Shown: positions 45,731 to 61,300, counted from the stretch's first letter. The stretch is 64,000 nucleotides of DNA from Pempheris klunzingeri (GCF_042242105.1 NC_092026.1:22036691-22100690); one strand, 5' to 3'. A program made the numbers and translations. Notes: generated by a model from the letters alone, not told the origin.

Positions 45731-48700
45731 TTTTATAGTTTTATGCTTCTAAATGGAACAATGCAACTTAGCAGCTGTAGCATATGCAAAGCATTTCAGT
45801 CAGTTGTAAGAGCATAAAGAATTGCAGTGGCTGTGTGTAAGGGCAAAGTGAATATAATCAGGCATGTAATTGTTTGGCCGTAATGGCAGTGACAAAGTGT
45901 AGCTTCAGCAATAACAGATTGCTCCTCTCAAAAACACACAAAGGTGTTGTGTAATGGAATTCAATCAGCTATGTTCTCCCCTTTTCTTGTTTCACTGAAA
46001 GTAAGGGGGCAACCATTTGCTTGTTTGTAACAGATCATGTAAATCTGCCTCTCAATGGTGAAGATGTGCTTTCAAAAGATCTTCCACTCTTTGAAGTACT
46101 GCATTTTTGAAGTGATCGCAGGTTTTGGTATTAAACAGAAGAGCAAAGTATTGACCAAAATGCCATTAAACTGCAAGCTACATTCCGTGCAAACTTTTGG
46201 TGAAAGCAAGAGACGACTGTGCGATATATTTCTGTACAGGTCTGCGATTGAATCAGAACTGTAGTCCAGTTTGCAACAATGATATTGTTACTGCTCAGTA
46301 TTGGTTGGCTGCACCAGCTGGAAAAAGGGAGTGAGTCAGAGATGTGATCGAGGTATAATGGAGTTCTTCACAGGTCAGTGCAGAACTATTGACCTCTCAG
46401 CGGGTTCTCTCTGTCCTCCACTCATCCGCCACAACATCCACTACTCATCAGCAGTCCATCAGGCCAGGGTTTCCAGGAAGAGCTGGGAATTGTGAATCAT
46501 ACTCTTGTCCAACTGCTGCCCTGTTTCGCCAGTTCCATTCCTCTCTCCTTCAACATTCAGCATAAACTCCGGCCGATGATGCTCTCACCCATCCATCAAA
46601 ATAGCAAATGGTCATCTAAAGAGATGAGATGGCGACGTACTAAAATAACTGGCCATCTTCCAAACACATTAGTCTCTGTAACAATTTTCTCTTTATCAGC
46701 AATTTCCCCCTGCTTATCATGCTCCGTTTATTATTCTCTCTTTTTTCATTTGCATTTTACATTTTGGATATTGAAGGAAACACCGAATTAGAGGTTATCC
46801 TTAACAGCCTACACAAATTGGATTGTTTTTCCCTTCCCTCCATATTTTCACAGCAGCAGATTTGTACCCACTGGAGATGGATGCTGTTTCACCCTGTGGA
46901 GAGCACATATTGTAATTCCAGTTGATCCTATAGGACGGCTGTTATGTTGTGCACGCTCTGTGTTTTTTCTCTGATACACAGCAGCTCTTTGCTGTTAGAT
47001 CGCTCTTGATGTTTGCTCTGTAGAGAGTAACGCTCGGATCAGATTCTCAGGTGTACCGGCAGATAGAAATATACGTTGTGAAAGATGTAATTATAGTATA
47101 GCATGCAACCTCAGTCCTGGATCTAAAAGGTGATTAATTTTATGTTATATTTAATGTATATATATACACGAATGGTGAATTTATTGAGGACTATTTTCAA
47201 CTGTGGATTGATACATAACAGATTGTGCGATGCCTTGACAATAAGGAACATATAGAATAGAGCCAGCCTTTGACCACTCCTGGTTCTGTCTTCTATATAG
47301 GAATTAAAAGCGATAAAGTCACTAAGAACTGGCCATTTAAGACATCTATCTCTCCCTACACTTGTTGCAGCATGCCAGACATGACAGTGCGACCACTTAC
47401 CTGGCTGCCCCATTACAGCTACATTACTTTCTCTGCCTCCCACTCAATCTCTCTATCTTGTCTCTCTTTACACAGTATGTGTGTCTGTCAGATGAACAAC
47501 ATTCCTCACACATTTTCCACATAAATTTTTCTTGAAACAAGTTTCAAACTGTGTTTTTCTTGATTTACCCAAAAAAATCTTTCTTCCCTGTCGCGAGACA
47601 ACACGTTTTTGAGCACAACAAAAGGTTAATTGGCTTTGCCATGGCTGACGTTTGACATAAAAACAGCTATTTTGAAGATAAATGCGAGGTGGATTGCTGG
47701 GAGAATGGATAGGAGACATGCGAGAGAGGTTGTTCACCATCTATGAGACTTTACTAAGAGAATATGCGTTAAAGGACCTTGACTGCTCAGAAAAGCACTG
47801 GCCAAATATAGTGAGGATAAGAGACAGGCCTCTGTGGCAATTTGTACTATTCATGCTACATTACACAAACAGTTGTTGAGCTAAAGCACTCTGAGAAACC
47901 TATTTTTATTCAATTGTGCCCTCTTTACTGAGGAGATCTCAACATTCCTGCCATCAAAGGTTTTTGTGAACGATTTCATATTGAGTTTCCTTTTTAAGGA
48001 GAGGATGTCGTGGAATTAACTGAAAGCTGTGCAGTTTGTTGCTGTGTCTGTGGATCAAGTTTTTGTGTTTGTCAATGAAACCTCGGTGCTACAAGAACCT
48101 TGTGTTTCCAATTACTGTCTGCTTGGCTGGTTTCAGTATAGTATGGGAAATGTTCTTGTGATGACAGAGTGAACCCATCAACGTAGTGGCGGCAGAGCCA
48201 GCCAGCATTAATGAATCCTCAACGTGAGACACAGAGCAATTACGTGTGATGTTACTATGGCGTTTGTTCTTTGCTTGTGAAGAACTATCCAATTATCAGT
48301 TGATCTGAGAGTTTCCAGGGGATCATGACAATTGTCACTTGTAATTTTGTTGTCGCTCAGATGATGGGAAATGTAACTTAGCAACAAAATGGATGGCTTT
48401 ACAGGATTGTGCGACACCGGGCCGGTTTGTTGTTGCACTCTAATTAGATCTGACAAGCATGTCGGCATTTACGGTTTCTATTTTTCTCGCTATTGCCTCT
48501 TTAGAAAAGAAAAGGGACAAATACACAAATGATTTTTCAGTTCTTGATATGTATAATATATATATTATCATTATTATAATCATAATCACATCATTATCAC
48601 CTAAGTAATATAAAATCAACAACATATTTTAGGTTTCAAAGGCTCTGATTTGGTATTTGTTGTTATAAAGGTTGTTTTTCTGTTGGAGAGGCAGAATTGA

Positions 48701-51700
48701 GAGTCATCTTGGTCAATAATGTTTTTACTGTCTTTTTTGTGTCTTTTATCTCTTTTAATTTTATGACAACACTTGACTCAGTTGTCTTGTATTGAGAATT
48801 GTCTGTTGAGCTCTATTATTATTATCTTTCACCATAATGTTTTGATTGTTCTAAAAAAGTAAATGCGACTGAACGAAGTGGCATTGACCAAAATCTTAGA
48901 ATCTAGTCAGAAAAGAAAGAGGATAGAAAACTTTAAGATGAAGAACATACCCTCATAGCACTGCCCTCTCTTCAGTGAGGGATACTTTTCATCCTTCCAA
49001 CTATAAACCATTATTGGGTTTTCACAAAGAAATCAGCACAGGGCGCCAGTCAGCTCCAACACCGATGACTCCGGAGTCTCTGGATGATTCTGCACAGCAG
49101 CTTCTGGAAGTGAGTCAACCTTAGTGTGTTGTTGGCACAGTATCTGAACAGCTGCTCTCTACCAGCACAGAAGGAGAAAATCCTCAACCTCCGTATGGTT
49201 TTATATATTTAATTTTCAGCTATTTGGATGTACAAGCATGTTTCATGTTTCCACCATTTAACCTTGTGCTGCCCTGCTCTGTTTTACCTTGGGGAAGGAA
49301 TCAAGTTTTTATATTGCACCACTGATAAAGTGTTTTGTTTGTCTTAGGTGTTTGTTTTGCAGTGATAGTGGACAAAAATGAACAGATGATCTACAGTTTA
49401 GGGCTTTACTAATTAAGGTTTTCCAATCATTGCCTCTCGGCCTCACCGTCACTCAACACGAGCTCTCATGGACGTCCCTGCTTTTGGTAAACAAGCCACT
49501 AGGGGGCAATATCTCACCTACAGTCCAAATGCATTTGTGGAGCGGTTTCACTCGTAGGCTCCAGTTTTCTGCACCAGTGTTCCCATAGCCACACTATGTG
49601 TGTTGGAGAATTGTCAGCATACACCCTGAGGTGGAATTTGAATGCTGGGAATGAGAATCAAAAGATCCACCAGCACATTTTTGGGCACTTGCTGTCCTCG
49701 TGCCTCGTGCCTTGTGATGTACACCTAGATGATTTTGCCGTCAGAAACATTTACTGTTCTTTAAGCTACGGAAGGACTGTGTTCAACTTCATCAGTAACT
49801 CATGATGTGATTTACCTTCACACACAACATTTTGTTTTTTTAAGTTTCATTTTAAGATAATTCTTTTCAAATGCTCCTTGTAAATCTGCTCCGCTCTTGA
49901 ACCAATAGATGCTTGGCTTATTTTAAGACTCTGCTTTTATAAGAAGTCTGATGTAATAGCTGAATAACTTCTGTACTGCCTTTTTTTTTTTCCAGCCGGG
50001 GACATACTCTTCTTTTTCTGTACATAAATGCATTGCTATCTCGATGCTTTCAAGCAAGAGTGCTATTCTAGCAAACAATGGTGAGCCCGCACGTAAAAGC
50101 TACTATATGCAATGTCCTCTAACGTTCATCATTGTTCTGTTACGCTAGTCCCTGCTGATCCATGCATGAAAAAATGACAGACATGTGGAAACGTGCATGC
50201 CCTGTGTAAATTTTCAGTACGTGCTGTCAAGTGTGTCGTTTCAACTGCATTTTAAGTATGCATGCCATCACCATTAAACATCTCCATGCTTATTCAACTG
50301 TGTGAAGGAATGTATAGCATGTTAAGGTATCTACTGTATTCATGATATTTTCCTTCCACTGGGACATTTAGTATTCCTTGAATATTTTATTTTCAGTTAT
50401 ATTTGAATCATACCTTATTATGTTTGATGTTCCTTTTAGCCGCTGTATCCACATGTATGTGCAGGCCCCAGTAAATGAAGCACATCAGCTTGTTGTCTAG
50501 TTTGTTCATTTCACCTTTTCCCGGTCTTGTTTGGGTTATAGACTTTGTTGTGCTGGTAGCAAACGGCCGCTTAGACCAACAGTGAGATCTCATAACGAGG
50601 TGGCATGGAAACACTGACGATTTTCAGGGTTTTTTTCTTATAGAGTATAAATGTTGGCCAAAGTGCTGTTATAGAAAAGTTGTGCCTTTAGAAGAGAGGA
50701 GAAACACAAATAGATAAATATGAGAAAATTAGGCCAGTGAAATGAAAAATTACAACTAAAGACATGAAAATAAATAATTAGAAAGGTAAAAATACAATTT
50801 GTAAATAGTCAGTCCAATTCTTTCTCCATTGGTATTTTAGAATCCAATAATGATATCAAATATATACAATTCTATTAATTTCTTATCATAAAAACATTAG
50901 TATTTAGTTTGTTTGTTTTTTTTAATTACTACAACCTAGATGTGGAGTGAGCAATAAATTTTGCAAATGAAATATAAACTTGTAAGTGCTCTCTGTTGGA
51001 CAAATTACACAATGGTGACACTGTACTGAACACTACCTTAAACAATTATTTTGCATTTCTATACAGACAAACATTATTGACTGACATATACACAAAGAAA
51101 TAATTCCATTTCATACATCAGCACTGCAACTTTATCACTCTCGGTACTAGATGCTGTAGAAAACCATCAATAACAAAGTCAGAATATGATACAATAACAT
51201 AGATAAAGCTTACAAATCATTGGTCTTTATGCATGTTTTCAAAATGTCAGTGTGTATGGGGATTGATTCAATAGAGAGGGGAATATTGTTAGACTTGGAT
51301 TTTACATGGGTGTGTGGAATTAAGATCAGTGATTGTACAATAGATCGGTTCTGGAGGTGAAATAGGGGCTGAGGAAATCAGGGGTTTTAAACTGCAGTGC
51401 TTTTAAAAACAAATAAAAGACTCTTTAAACCCATATTATGTATTTCCCGGGTGATCAGTGAAGTAGAGTCAGTACAGGGGATAGGAGCTTGCTGTTGTCT
51501 CTTTCTGTTATCCCTCTTACTCTTGCCATTTGCAGGGACTTCTGCATAATCTATGGTGTGAGTTAGGTGTCAGTTTCACTATGTAATACAATGGGAGGTT
51601 GGGAATCAATAACCTGGCAGCGAGTGTGTGTGAGAGAAAGGGAGACAGAGACTTTGCATATATCCAACAGAATGGGGAGAGTAATTTCCTTTCTTTGGAA

Positions 51701-52124
51701 CAAAACACTGATCCCTCGAACATAGCTCAGCATTTAGGCAGAATGCACAAAACATTTTACACTCCATAACCTCTTTATTGAGGACACGTAACCAGCACCA
51801 AATTGGATCCTATTTCCACCAGAACCATTTAAATTCTTCAAGTCATTGACTCAGAAGTGCTGAAAACACTGCACATGGACGTGGGTCTACTCTGACCTCA
51901 CTTTTTTGGTGTTACCATCCCACTTTATGTCATCCCAAAGCTGCACTTTTTGGTTGATATATGATCTAAAGTCATTTTAATGTCCTGCTGTTAAAGTCAT
52001 TGTGATCATGGGGCATAGCATGCAAACTTACACGGTGCTTTATCTGTTGGATTTATGCATTTTAGAGAGGGAAGATGGTGGCAATGCTGCAAAGACTATA
52101 GTGTCTATAGTCCAGAGTAACTTT
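45731..52124. other. Gene-free sequence, fifth block
   Basis: No exon is recognised; frames reach 106 aa without family motifs. An AT-only simple stretch lies near 48548-48600. The rest is unique-looking AT-rich sequence. Confidence 0.5.
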
Positions 52125-52420
52125 TCAACTAATCACCTAATGTATTCTGATTATTAATCTACAGATTATTCTATTCTGTTAATCAATTATCAATAGATGT
52201 ATTCGATATAATGTCAGAAACTTCCCACACTGATGTCTTTAAATTGCTCAAATTGTCCAGCAGGACAACAATGTAATCCAGAAAAGCAGTAAATCATCAC
52301 ATTTAAGGCTACAAGGCCTTCATCAAGCAATATGTTTGCTTGATGAAGGACTCAATTAATTAATTAAAATTGTTCTCCATTTATTTTTTGTTGATTGACA
52401 AATTGATTAATCATCCAAGC
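52125..52420. repeat. Second copy of the CAACTAAT teleost repeat, with an internal hairpin
   Basis: Begins ttcaactaatcacc, passes atataatgtcagaaact and catcacatttaagg, and ends gttgattgacaaattgatt. Compare 34713-34965. It contains a perfect 14-bp hairpin at 52317-52349. Confidence 0.6.
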
Positions 52421-55400
52421 CACAGCCACGTCGAATTATTACAAAATGGTACGTTTTTGCTCTCACTCATGTCCATTTCAGTGCCCAGAAAAGGAAATAA
52501 TTACCCACAACAGAAGCCCCGCAGACAAAGCCAATATCCACTAAGGACATCACATTTATTTCCAAAAACAATTTTACCAATACAAGGGACAAATATCTGG
52601 AGGGACACATTACATTTTTCCCTCATGTATGAGCAGAGTTGAATATGGCACTTACTCTACATATTTAGCACTTAGCTTTCCTTTGCTCCCTTCACTTCTG
52701 TGTACCTCCTCCCCCTGGTGCTCCTAAGCTCTTAGCTACAGAGCGATGAATTCACTGCTTCCTCTCCCTCGCTTTTGCATCTTTTATAATGATGCTCAAG
52801 CGCCGTGCAGTACCTGTGTTTTTGCATGCCTTCTCAGATTTGGTTCAGAAAGTTTGCTGCAGGCTGCTCTGTGTGCGTACTTGACACTTGTGCTGTAGTG
52901 CGTTCATGTGCTGTGGGACCCTCCAACTTACAAAACTTGACAGCCAGCTGTGGGAAGAGCAGCCTTTTAATGCATGAAAGACTAGCAAATGTAATCTTTT
53001 TGATGGCAATCATGTTTACTTGTTGCTTGTGTTCTCATTTTGATTTTCTGACAAGTGTCAGCAAGCATGCTGACACTGAGGTTTTGGATGTCCAGAGCTC
53101 CACAACAGCACATGAATACACAGAGCAAGGACACAGAGCGACTTGTGTTCTTTCTGTGTTTCTTGTGTCCTTGAAGTCAGCAAGACTACATTTCGCTAGT
53201 ACTGCGGCTTGACATCCAGATGCTGGCACTTTTGACATAGTGAATATGTGGCTACATGTTGTTAATTCTACACACTGATCTGGTGTTACAATATTTACTG
53301 TGATTATCGTTGGTGCTCATGTGCCCACCGTACCGTCCTCAAATTCATAGCTGGAAGCCAGAATTGATCTCCTGCTGTCTGTTGATCCACTCCGATCCTT
53401 GATGAGTTGTTTGTTTGGAGATGCTCCTCTGCACACAATTGTTGTACAGAGCTGGTATTTACATACCTGGTCCCCCTGTGTGTGTGCAGCCAGCCTAGAG
53501 TCTTGTTTTTCTCCCTCATCTCTAATCAGCAAGGCACTTTAGCCCCCAGCACTGGCTAGAATTTTTTGGTAAACTTCACTGCATGTCCAGAGGGCAGCCC
53601 TTTCTGGCCGTGTTTGGTTGTTTCCCAATTGCTGGAAATGGCAGATTCAACATCATAACACATTCAAGGTCACTTGAAACACACGTCTTACCTCTTCTAA
53701 CATTTACTTGAACAGTAACCGCATTTTATCTCTGCATTATTTGTACTTAAGCTTTAGTCACACAGGAATCTGGAGGAGCAAACACCAAGGTGTGCCAGAT
53801 AAAATGGTGTATGTGTGTGTGTGTGTGTGTATACTTATAAAGTGTGAGTCTTCTTGTTGTACCCTCAGGGGCTGATGGCTGAGCTGCTTGGGAGGAGAGC
53901 TGCCGTATTTACCACCTGCTATGAAACAAGCCTTCTGTGCTACTGCGATAGTGTCATACGAAGTGAAATGAAAGCGATGCTTCTTCATATCAGTGCGTCC
54001 TGTTTTTAGAATAATATTTTCACGACATTCCTACTTTTATTAGATTGTGTACAAGTGGTGAGTGGAGAAGCAAAGAGAGCAGACAGAGAAGGGGTGACAG
54101 GCAACAATTGTCATGTTCATTTCTGTTTGACAAGCGTTTGGTTCCCTGGGATATTTACATCCACAGGACAAGTACACTCAGCTAATGTCCATGTTTCAGT
54201 GTCACTTTATGTCAACAACAAACTGAAATATTTCTTCCTGAAAATCTTTGTCTCTTCATATATATCAAAAGCTAACATGATCAAAAACAAGACCTGCTCA
54301 GATTAGTTTTCCTCTTTTTTCCCCTCCTTCTTCCTTCATGTTTATTGGCTGCTCAATGGCAAACCAGCATTTGTCCTTGTGGTGAATTATCTGGGAAAAG
54401 CAAACTTCTTTCAACTAGAGCAGATCAGTTTCCCTTTGACATTATTGCCGATGCTCAGTTTTATTTATCTAATCTGTCACACTTGCACTGACGGATCTAA
54501 ACCCATTGTTGGTCTGAAACTGCTGGCTCTGCAGCACTAACTGGATGTACCTCACTGACCCCCTGGGATGCCCAGATCTGCCTTGGGTGTTCTCAGTGAG
54601 TCAGTCAAAATGGGAATTATCATCTGTATTTTTCAGAATTTGAACCAAGTTGTAAGACTAGTGTCATACGGAGTTAGAAGAATTTGTATAACATGTTTTT
54701 TTCCGCATTGATTTCACATGGAGGGGGATTACTTTTCTTCAAACATGAGTGCCCTTGTCATATTTTGCATAGTCTACAGTATTCTGGGCCAAATCCCTTC
54801 CCTCTCTGCCTCTTGTGTATATTCCTCCCATGTGTTTAGTGAGGTCTTGGGTTTTGGTTAAAAGGGTTGAGTGAGAACTTTATGATAAAAACTTTATGCG
54901 CCTTGGGATTTGCAGGTTTTACACTGTAGCTCTCAGCTGAGTGGGCACCGACCCTGTGACCATGCTAAAGTGATCGTGGAACTGCTTCACTGTCTCAGTA
55001 CCACATGTCATTTGTGTCTGTACTGGTGATATCAGGGCTAATCCTGGAACAGACTTGATGCCTCTGATCTGATCTGATTATTTTCTTTCCATTATGTCCA
55101 TTATGTCATAACTCCAAGTCACCAGTTACACAATACTGTACTGTTGCTGTCTTAAATGATGTCAAAAGCCATTTTGGATGATGTCTAAGAATATTGGGTC
55201 ATTAAAATTAAAAGACTTTGGCATCTCTGTATCTTCCGATCTCTTTAAAAGAATGAAGGGACACAGGGAGTAGATTAGGCTCCAGTTGAACACTGAGAAC
55301 TGCAGCAAATGCAGTAAAGCTGACAGAGAACAAGCTGTAAGTTTGGTGGTGAGTGTGATTCATTGGACTGTTGACCTTCCTTTAAGGGAGATGATGAACA

Positions 55401-58094
55401 GCCTGGTACCAGACCCTGGGCCTCAGGCCCTGCTCTCCCTCTCAACTGTCTGCAGCTTCACCTTCAGCTCACATTCAATCACTCTGGCAGCCATCGGCTG
55501 ATAAATACCCACCATATGGCTACCTTCCTCACCTCTTGCTCCATCCTGCAAAACAAACAACAAAATGTCACTGCTATGGCAACGGTGCCACCTAGTTCTC
55601 CCATAAGCACCATATCCTTTCCAGTTTGCCCCCCTTGCCCATAATGGCCTGCATTATTACAGGTAACAGGGGAGATGACTGACAAACGTAGGCTCTGTTG
55701 CCCTTGCTAAAGTGCATTGGGTTGAAAATGCAATATTAGTGGTATATTCTATCTTCTTTTTTGAAGCAGGTTTTAGAAATAAAAGTTTTATCTAGCTGTC
55801 TCTGGTATTCTTACATCAAGTACTTTTTTATGTATGAGTTTTATTGCATCACCCTCAAAAAAGACCTTGTGTTGCCCTAATAAACCTCTCAAACCTGTAG
55901 CCTACAGTCAAGCATGACTGTTTTCCTTATCAAGACATGCATGCAAGAATGCCCCAGGGCCTTACCTGTGAAAGAGGGCTATATTGCTTTGTCTTTTATA
56001 AAAGAGGTCTGTATTGGCCTGCAGAGGCTTTCTCTTAAACCTTGTAGAATGTGGTGTGGACTGCTGCTGGCATGTCTAGGGAAACAAGCAGAGGCAGTTA
56101 TTATAAGTCCTGATGCATTTCTGCCCAGCTGTAGGGATGTTGCCTGGGCAGCAGTTGGCTCGAGGGTCCACTGCAAAATTCATCAGCACACACCTCACGT
56201 TTAAAGAACAGAATTATTCCAAAAGACAGACGCGTCTGCACAGAGAGAAGCTGACAAGACAAGATACACGAATGGAGGAATATAAATACTATAAAGCATA
56301 CAGAGGACAGAAGAATTACACTTTTTTAAAATCTTGATTGCATTCCTTCCAGCCATCTTTAATAAACTACTTCACTCTCTGCCTTCTGGTCAACCACACT
56401 TGTGCAAAGTGTTGTGTTGCTGCTATAATGAGACCACCCTGCGAGCAATTAGGTTTCTTAGGTTTCCTTGGAAACAACCATTAATTATGATGCACTGGTA
56501 TGAATGAGCACATTATTCAGCAATTCTATGTAACATTTTAATGTTGCCATTTAAATGCAAATGTTGACTTAATGACCTCAATTGAATTGCAGTGAATAGT
56601 TTCAATTTCAACGTTTTTATGCCTTTTTATGTGTATGAAAACACTGACATTGTTCCACCATTGCATCATGGTCCCTCAAAGAGCAGCCTAGCTTTATTTA
56701 TGCTTTTGAGAACATGACCACAGTCTGTTATTATTCATGATTGTGTTCATGAGTGTTATAAACACAAATACATTGTGAATTGATTGTTGGAATAATTCTG
56801 CGTACAAAGTGTCCAAACAATGGTTATATTAAACTGTCCCCACATAGTATCAATAATTAGGGGAAACATAAGGGTAAAAGAGGCTCTGAAATACTTTAGA
56901 GTAGCTCTGTCCTCAAAGAAATTCATAATCTCTCCCATGCTTGGCATCACGGTGGGTCGCATCGCATGCTGTTGAGCACATGCCTCGGCTGTAACCTTGG
57001 CCAATCCTCCAGTCCCTGCAGGGTTCACGCCGGTCAGAGTAGGTTGTAATACTACTAATCAGACGCTTTAACTTTTATGTAAATTGCCCTGGCTTATGAA
57101 TCTTTAAAGAGGTGATGTCAAAGACAAAAGGGGGCGGGATGAGGGTAGGTGAGTGAACGGTGAACTGTCAGAGATGTGAGCTCTAAATCTGATTACCTCA
57201 GTGTTGCTTTGGAAAGACACAGTCTCATACACTAATGAAGGCGTATAATTAGTGTAGTAGTGATGTGGCTGTCTAAACTGGCCACAGATATATCTCAGAA
57301 AGCGCTTTTCTGAAATTTTACATTAATGTGACAGGCTTCTAACACAGCTATAACATTTAGGTGAGGATGAGTCACACTTATGAAAACAATTTTTCAAGGC
57401 TAAAGATGTAGAAATATTCAACACTCATCCTGTTATGCTTAATGACCCAATTTAAAGGTAAAGGAAAAGAGTAATTGTTGTGCCTTCAGGTGCGATGAAG
57501 CAACATCCATATATAGACAGCAGCAGATTAACAGTGACATACAGATTAACAATGCAGCTCAACTGAACACACCGTAATTACTGACCTGCATTCTGTGCTA
57601 CCCAAGGCTCCTTTTTAAGCGTCTCTCTCACACACACACAAGCACTCCCTCTCACACACACTCAAAGTGTACCGTTGTTGTTGCTGCAGCAGAATGATTT
57701 CATGATTCAGGTCAACAAGAGGCCCCAGGCACATAAACCAGCGTCTTCCTGTCTTTCACAACTTCATTTGTAAGGAATAATGGCTCAGATGTACAACAAG
57801 GCCATGATGCCTCACAAGTTTTGGCACATTATATTAAACCCAAGAAACGAGTTCCTACACTGAATAATTAGTGTCAAGTAAAGTATGAATTTTCCTTGGT
57901 GTCTTTTTTTCAAAGATAAGTTGACAGCTTAGATAGTCAATATTGTTCAGGAGGTTCACTATAACTGAACCTCACAACAGTGCAGCTGTAAACGAGCATA
58001 TGTAAGATATATCTTACACAGTGTAGCATAGATGGCAGATATCATTGCACATATTCAGTGCACATAGCTGACTATTACGTCGTTATGCCCCAAA
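52421..58094. other. Gene-free sequence, sixth block
   Basis: The longest frame, 135 aa at 52805-53212 on the plus strand, has cysteine-rich but unpatterned composition and no recognisable domain, so I do not call it a gene. A short CA-rich tract lies near 57627-57660. Confidence 0.5.
53810..53831. repeat. (TG)n microsatellite
   Basis: About 22 bp of TG dinucleotides. Confidence 0.9.
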
Positions 58095-58385
58095 GCTGAA
58101 ACAATTTATTGATTAGTCAATCAGCAGAAAATGACTATAATAACTATTTTGATTAAAAAAAAGTTGATGATTTTGGTCATTTTTGGCTTTTAATTGCACG
58201 GGTTTGATTTTCTTATGTCTTTTATGATATTAACTTGAATATATGTAGCTTATATAATTGCCTGTTGGGCAGACAGAGCAACCATTTTGAATACATCATT
58301 TGGGCTCTGAGAAACTAGGACAGGCATTATTGTAAATGTTTTGACCTTGATGTAAACTAAATGATTGATTGATTGATCAAGAAAG
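58095..58385. repeat. Third copy of the CAACTAAT teleost repeat
   Basis: Begins ctgaaacaatttattgatta, continues gtcaatcagcagaaaatgac and ends with a GATT run near 58362-58378. Ends rich in ATTGATTA agree with the copies at 34713 and 52125. A TA run follows at 58389-58401. Confidence 0.55.
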
Positions 58386-61300
58386 TATGTATATATATAT
58401 ATGGTAGTCTACATGTTTATGCAGAATGTATCAATGCCAAATGTAATTATCAATGTGTTCCATTTGTTTTCATCAGTATCTGTGTCTTCACAGTTACATT
58501 TAGACAACTAAAAGCAGTCAAAGGTTAAGGTGGGGGAAAGGTTGTGGTTTTGATTAAATGTTTTAAAAAGTCAGCTCTGAGTTGAAGCTCATGACAAGAC
58601 TGTTTTAATATTTAACCTTAAAACACTCTTTCCTTAACCATAAGTATTTTAGAGGTCTAGACCTCACCTAATCCATGTCCCAGGTGTCAAACTCCCAAAC
58701 ATCCACTATTTCCTCTTCCCATGAGCTCTGTGAAGTTTAAAGACGTCAGACGGGGTTGCCCTCTGACATGTAGCAGCAAATACTGTGTAATTAAATAATA
58801 GAAGTGTTTGGGATATACCAGCAATGAGTAATTTATTGGAATTCTGGAACAAAAGCTTGACAAATAAATCTTAAATGAACCAGATGTCAGAACATGGTGG
58901 ATACATTTTAGTATGTTGGTTGACTGCTTGGTTAATTGGTGAAAAATGTGTGTTGATAATGTTTGTTTTGAAATACAAAATGATAGATGCGTACTTTATT
59001 CATTCTCAAAGGCTGTGGTCAATCTCACTTTGCACTTGAAGTGTTTTGTTTCTGTTGCGATACCCTCTAGGTAAACTATTTTTTCCACCTCTCAGTAAAC
59101 TCGACAGATTGAAAGTCTGTCATACAGATGAGACAGTTAGTGAGATGTTAGATGAGGGTGTTTCACAAAGTTGTTTGGTAGCCAGTTGTACAACATGTAC
59201 AAAGAGGAGCAGAAATCCTTTTGCCTGGAGCAGATATGGCCAATAAAAAAAGCTAAAATAATTTTCAGTTATTATGTCAAGCAACATTTCCTTTGACTGA
59301 GGCATAAGAACAATTCAAATGGTGTCTGTCAGGTCCCATAAAAGATAGTTAAGATAGATATAATAGATAATTGTTTTAAATCAAGGGATCTTTGCCTCTG
59401 AAAATCAATATAACTTTGTCTTTAAAAAATGAAATTAATCAAGAGTTAATGGTTTAGAGCTGCAGTTAAGACAACAACATTGTAAACCAGTCAATGATCT
59501 CTGCATCACTGTTGAAAAAGCTTAGTTTTCCATCTGGGGTGTTCATAGCAGTGGTGGGCAACGGCTCTTTATATTGTATTTCTGCATAATAAGATGGTTT
59601 TTCTAACCATAAAATAGTTCTTGAGGGGTGGATTGATTCAGACGGAGCACTACTGAAGGCCTAGGTGTGAAATGCACAGTCCGCCACTGGTTCATAGCCA
59701 TCTGGCAATTCAAACATTGGTACTGTGCAGCATCCACAATTTTTGATGAGCTTGTACTTGTGTTTTTTTCTTCTGTAGCAATGTAGGAAAGAGAGAGAAG
59801 CTCTTCTCTGGGGGATGCACTCTTCGGGTCAGGAACACATTCATGGTATTTACCGTGCACTTTACTGAGCCCTGATGAAATTTTCTTGAGTTGACTTCTC
59901 GGCTCCATCTTAGATCTGTGTAAATACCCCCAAATACAGCTCAAGTTAACATTTGGAGTCCTCCTCTTCTTTCTTTCCCTGACTTCATCATGGGTTTTTA
60001 TAATTGGGACATGATTGGATTAAGAGAGGAAATGCGAGGGACAGAAAAAGAATATAATCCACTTTTAGACCTACTGTTTCTGCAGTGTCTCTGATGCTTG
60101 GAGATGTATTTTGCATCAAAAGTGCTCGTCAAATGACAATGAGACATAAATGACAAATAAATTGGCAAATTTTATAGAATGCTATCGAACCCCAACCCTT
60201 CGGCAGATGTCTCTGCATTTCAGTTTGTGTAATCAGTGGATGAGCTGATGCAGCATTATTACAGCAATTAGTAGTTTTTATTTTCACCAAATAGAATAAC
60301 AATTGTTCCTGAAGAGAGCAAAATGAAAACTCTCTGCAGAAAGTAGATGACATGCACTCTTTTTCTTAGCCTTTATAAAATTTTTGTGGAAGCGTTAAGC
60401 GGAAGCGAGAGAGAAGTGGGAAACAATCCGAAGATGAAGGTTTATCCATGTGTTTCAAAGGGACTAGCTCTCCATGTTGGAGACATTCTGACTGATCTCT
60501 CAGAACAAAGGCAGTATGAAAATAACCATGCTTCTGGCACTGCGCTTCAGTCTAACTTATTTTAAGAAATCAGCAGAACACAGAGGCCAGTGTAAGTCTT
60601 TTGCACGATGCAATTAAATTCTATATCAAAACAGAATCTGAGGTCAGACGTTTTGCAACTCGCTGTTTGATTGTTTTCCTTATTGCATTATTGCACAGCC
60701 AGGATAACACTGACACTGACTGGTGAAATAGCCCCCTGTCAAAACCCATTCAATCACTGCAAATTAATTCCTGTCTCTTCCCTTTTCAGCTGAATGGAAG
60801 TTTGAGGCCAAAATGAGGCGCTTTCCAATTTAGACTACTTTCTTCACAGAGAGGGAGGTCATTCGTGTGAAAATGAATAACCAAGCAAATTGTCTGATTC
60901 CTCTCCTAAGGGGATGCATATAGTTTGAACAAATGCATAGATGTACAAGCTAACTTAATTGTGAAAGGGCTCTTTAGTCCAAAGAAAAAAAGGCACAAAC
61001 ACAAACAAATATATACAATAAATAACAACTGCACTGTGGCTAAATTACTTTTAAATAAGATCTGATTTATGTGGTGCTGTAAATGCAGTTTTCTCTACTG
61101 CTTCGCACAATATTTAAAAGTCATTTTAGTGTCCTCTGTGCCTGCAGCAAACAGGTTAGTTTTACATGCAAATGCAAACTTAATGGAAAAATAACTCATC
61201 CTTGGATTTGCTCCCATACATAAACAGAATACATACATCTAAATACACAGTGACATTTATTTATTTTAGTTGTAGTAAGATGTTCAGCTTTTGGTGTTAT

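Noticed and set aside
52805-53212. 135-aa plus-strand frame
   Set aside because: Longest frame in the gene-free region, cysteine-rich but without any recognisable pattern, and overlapped by an equally open antisense frame.
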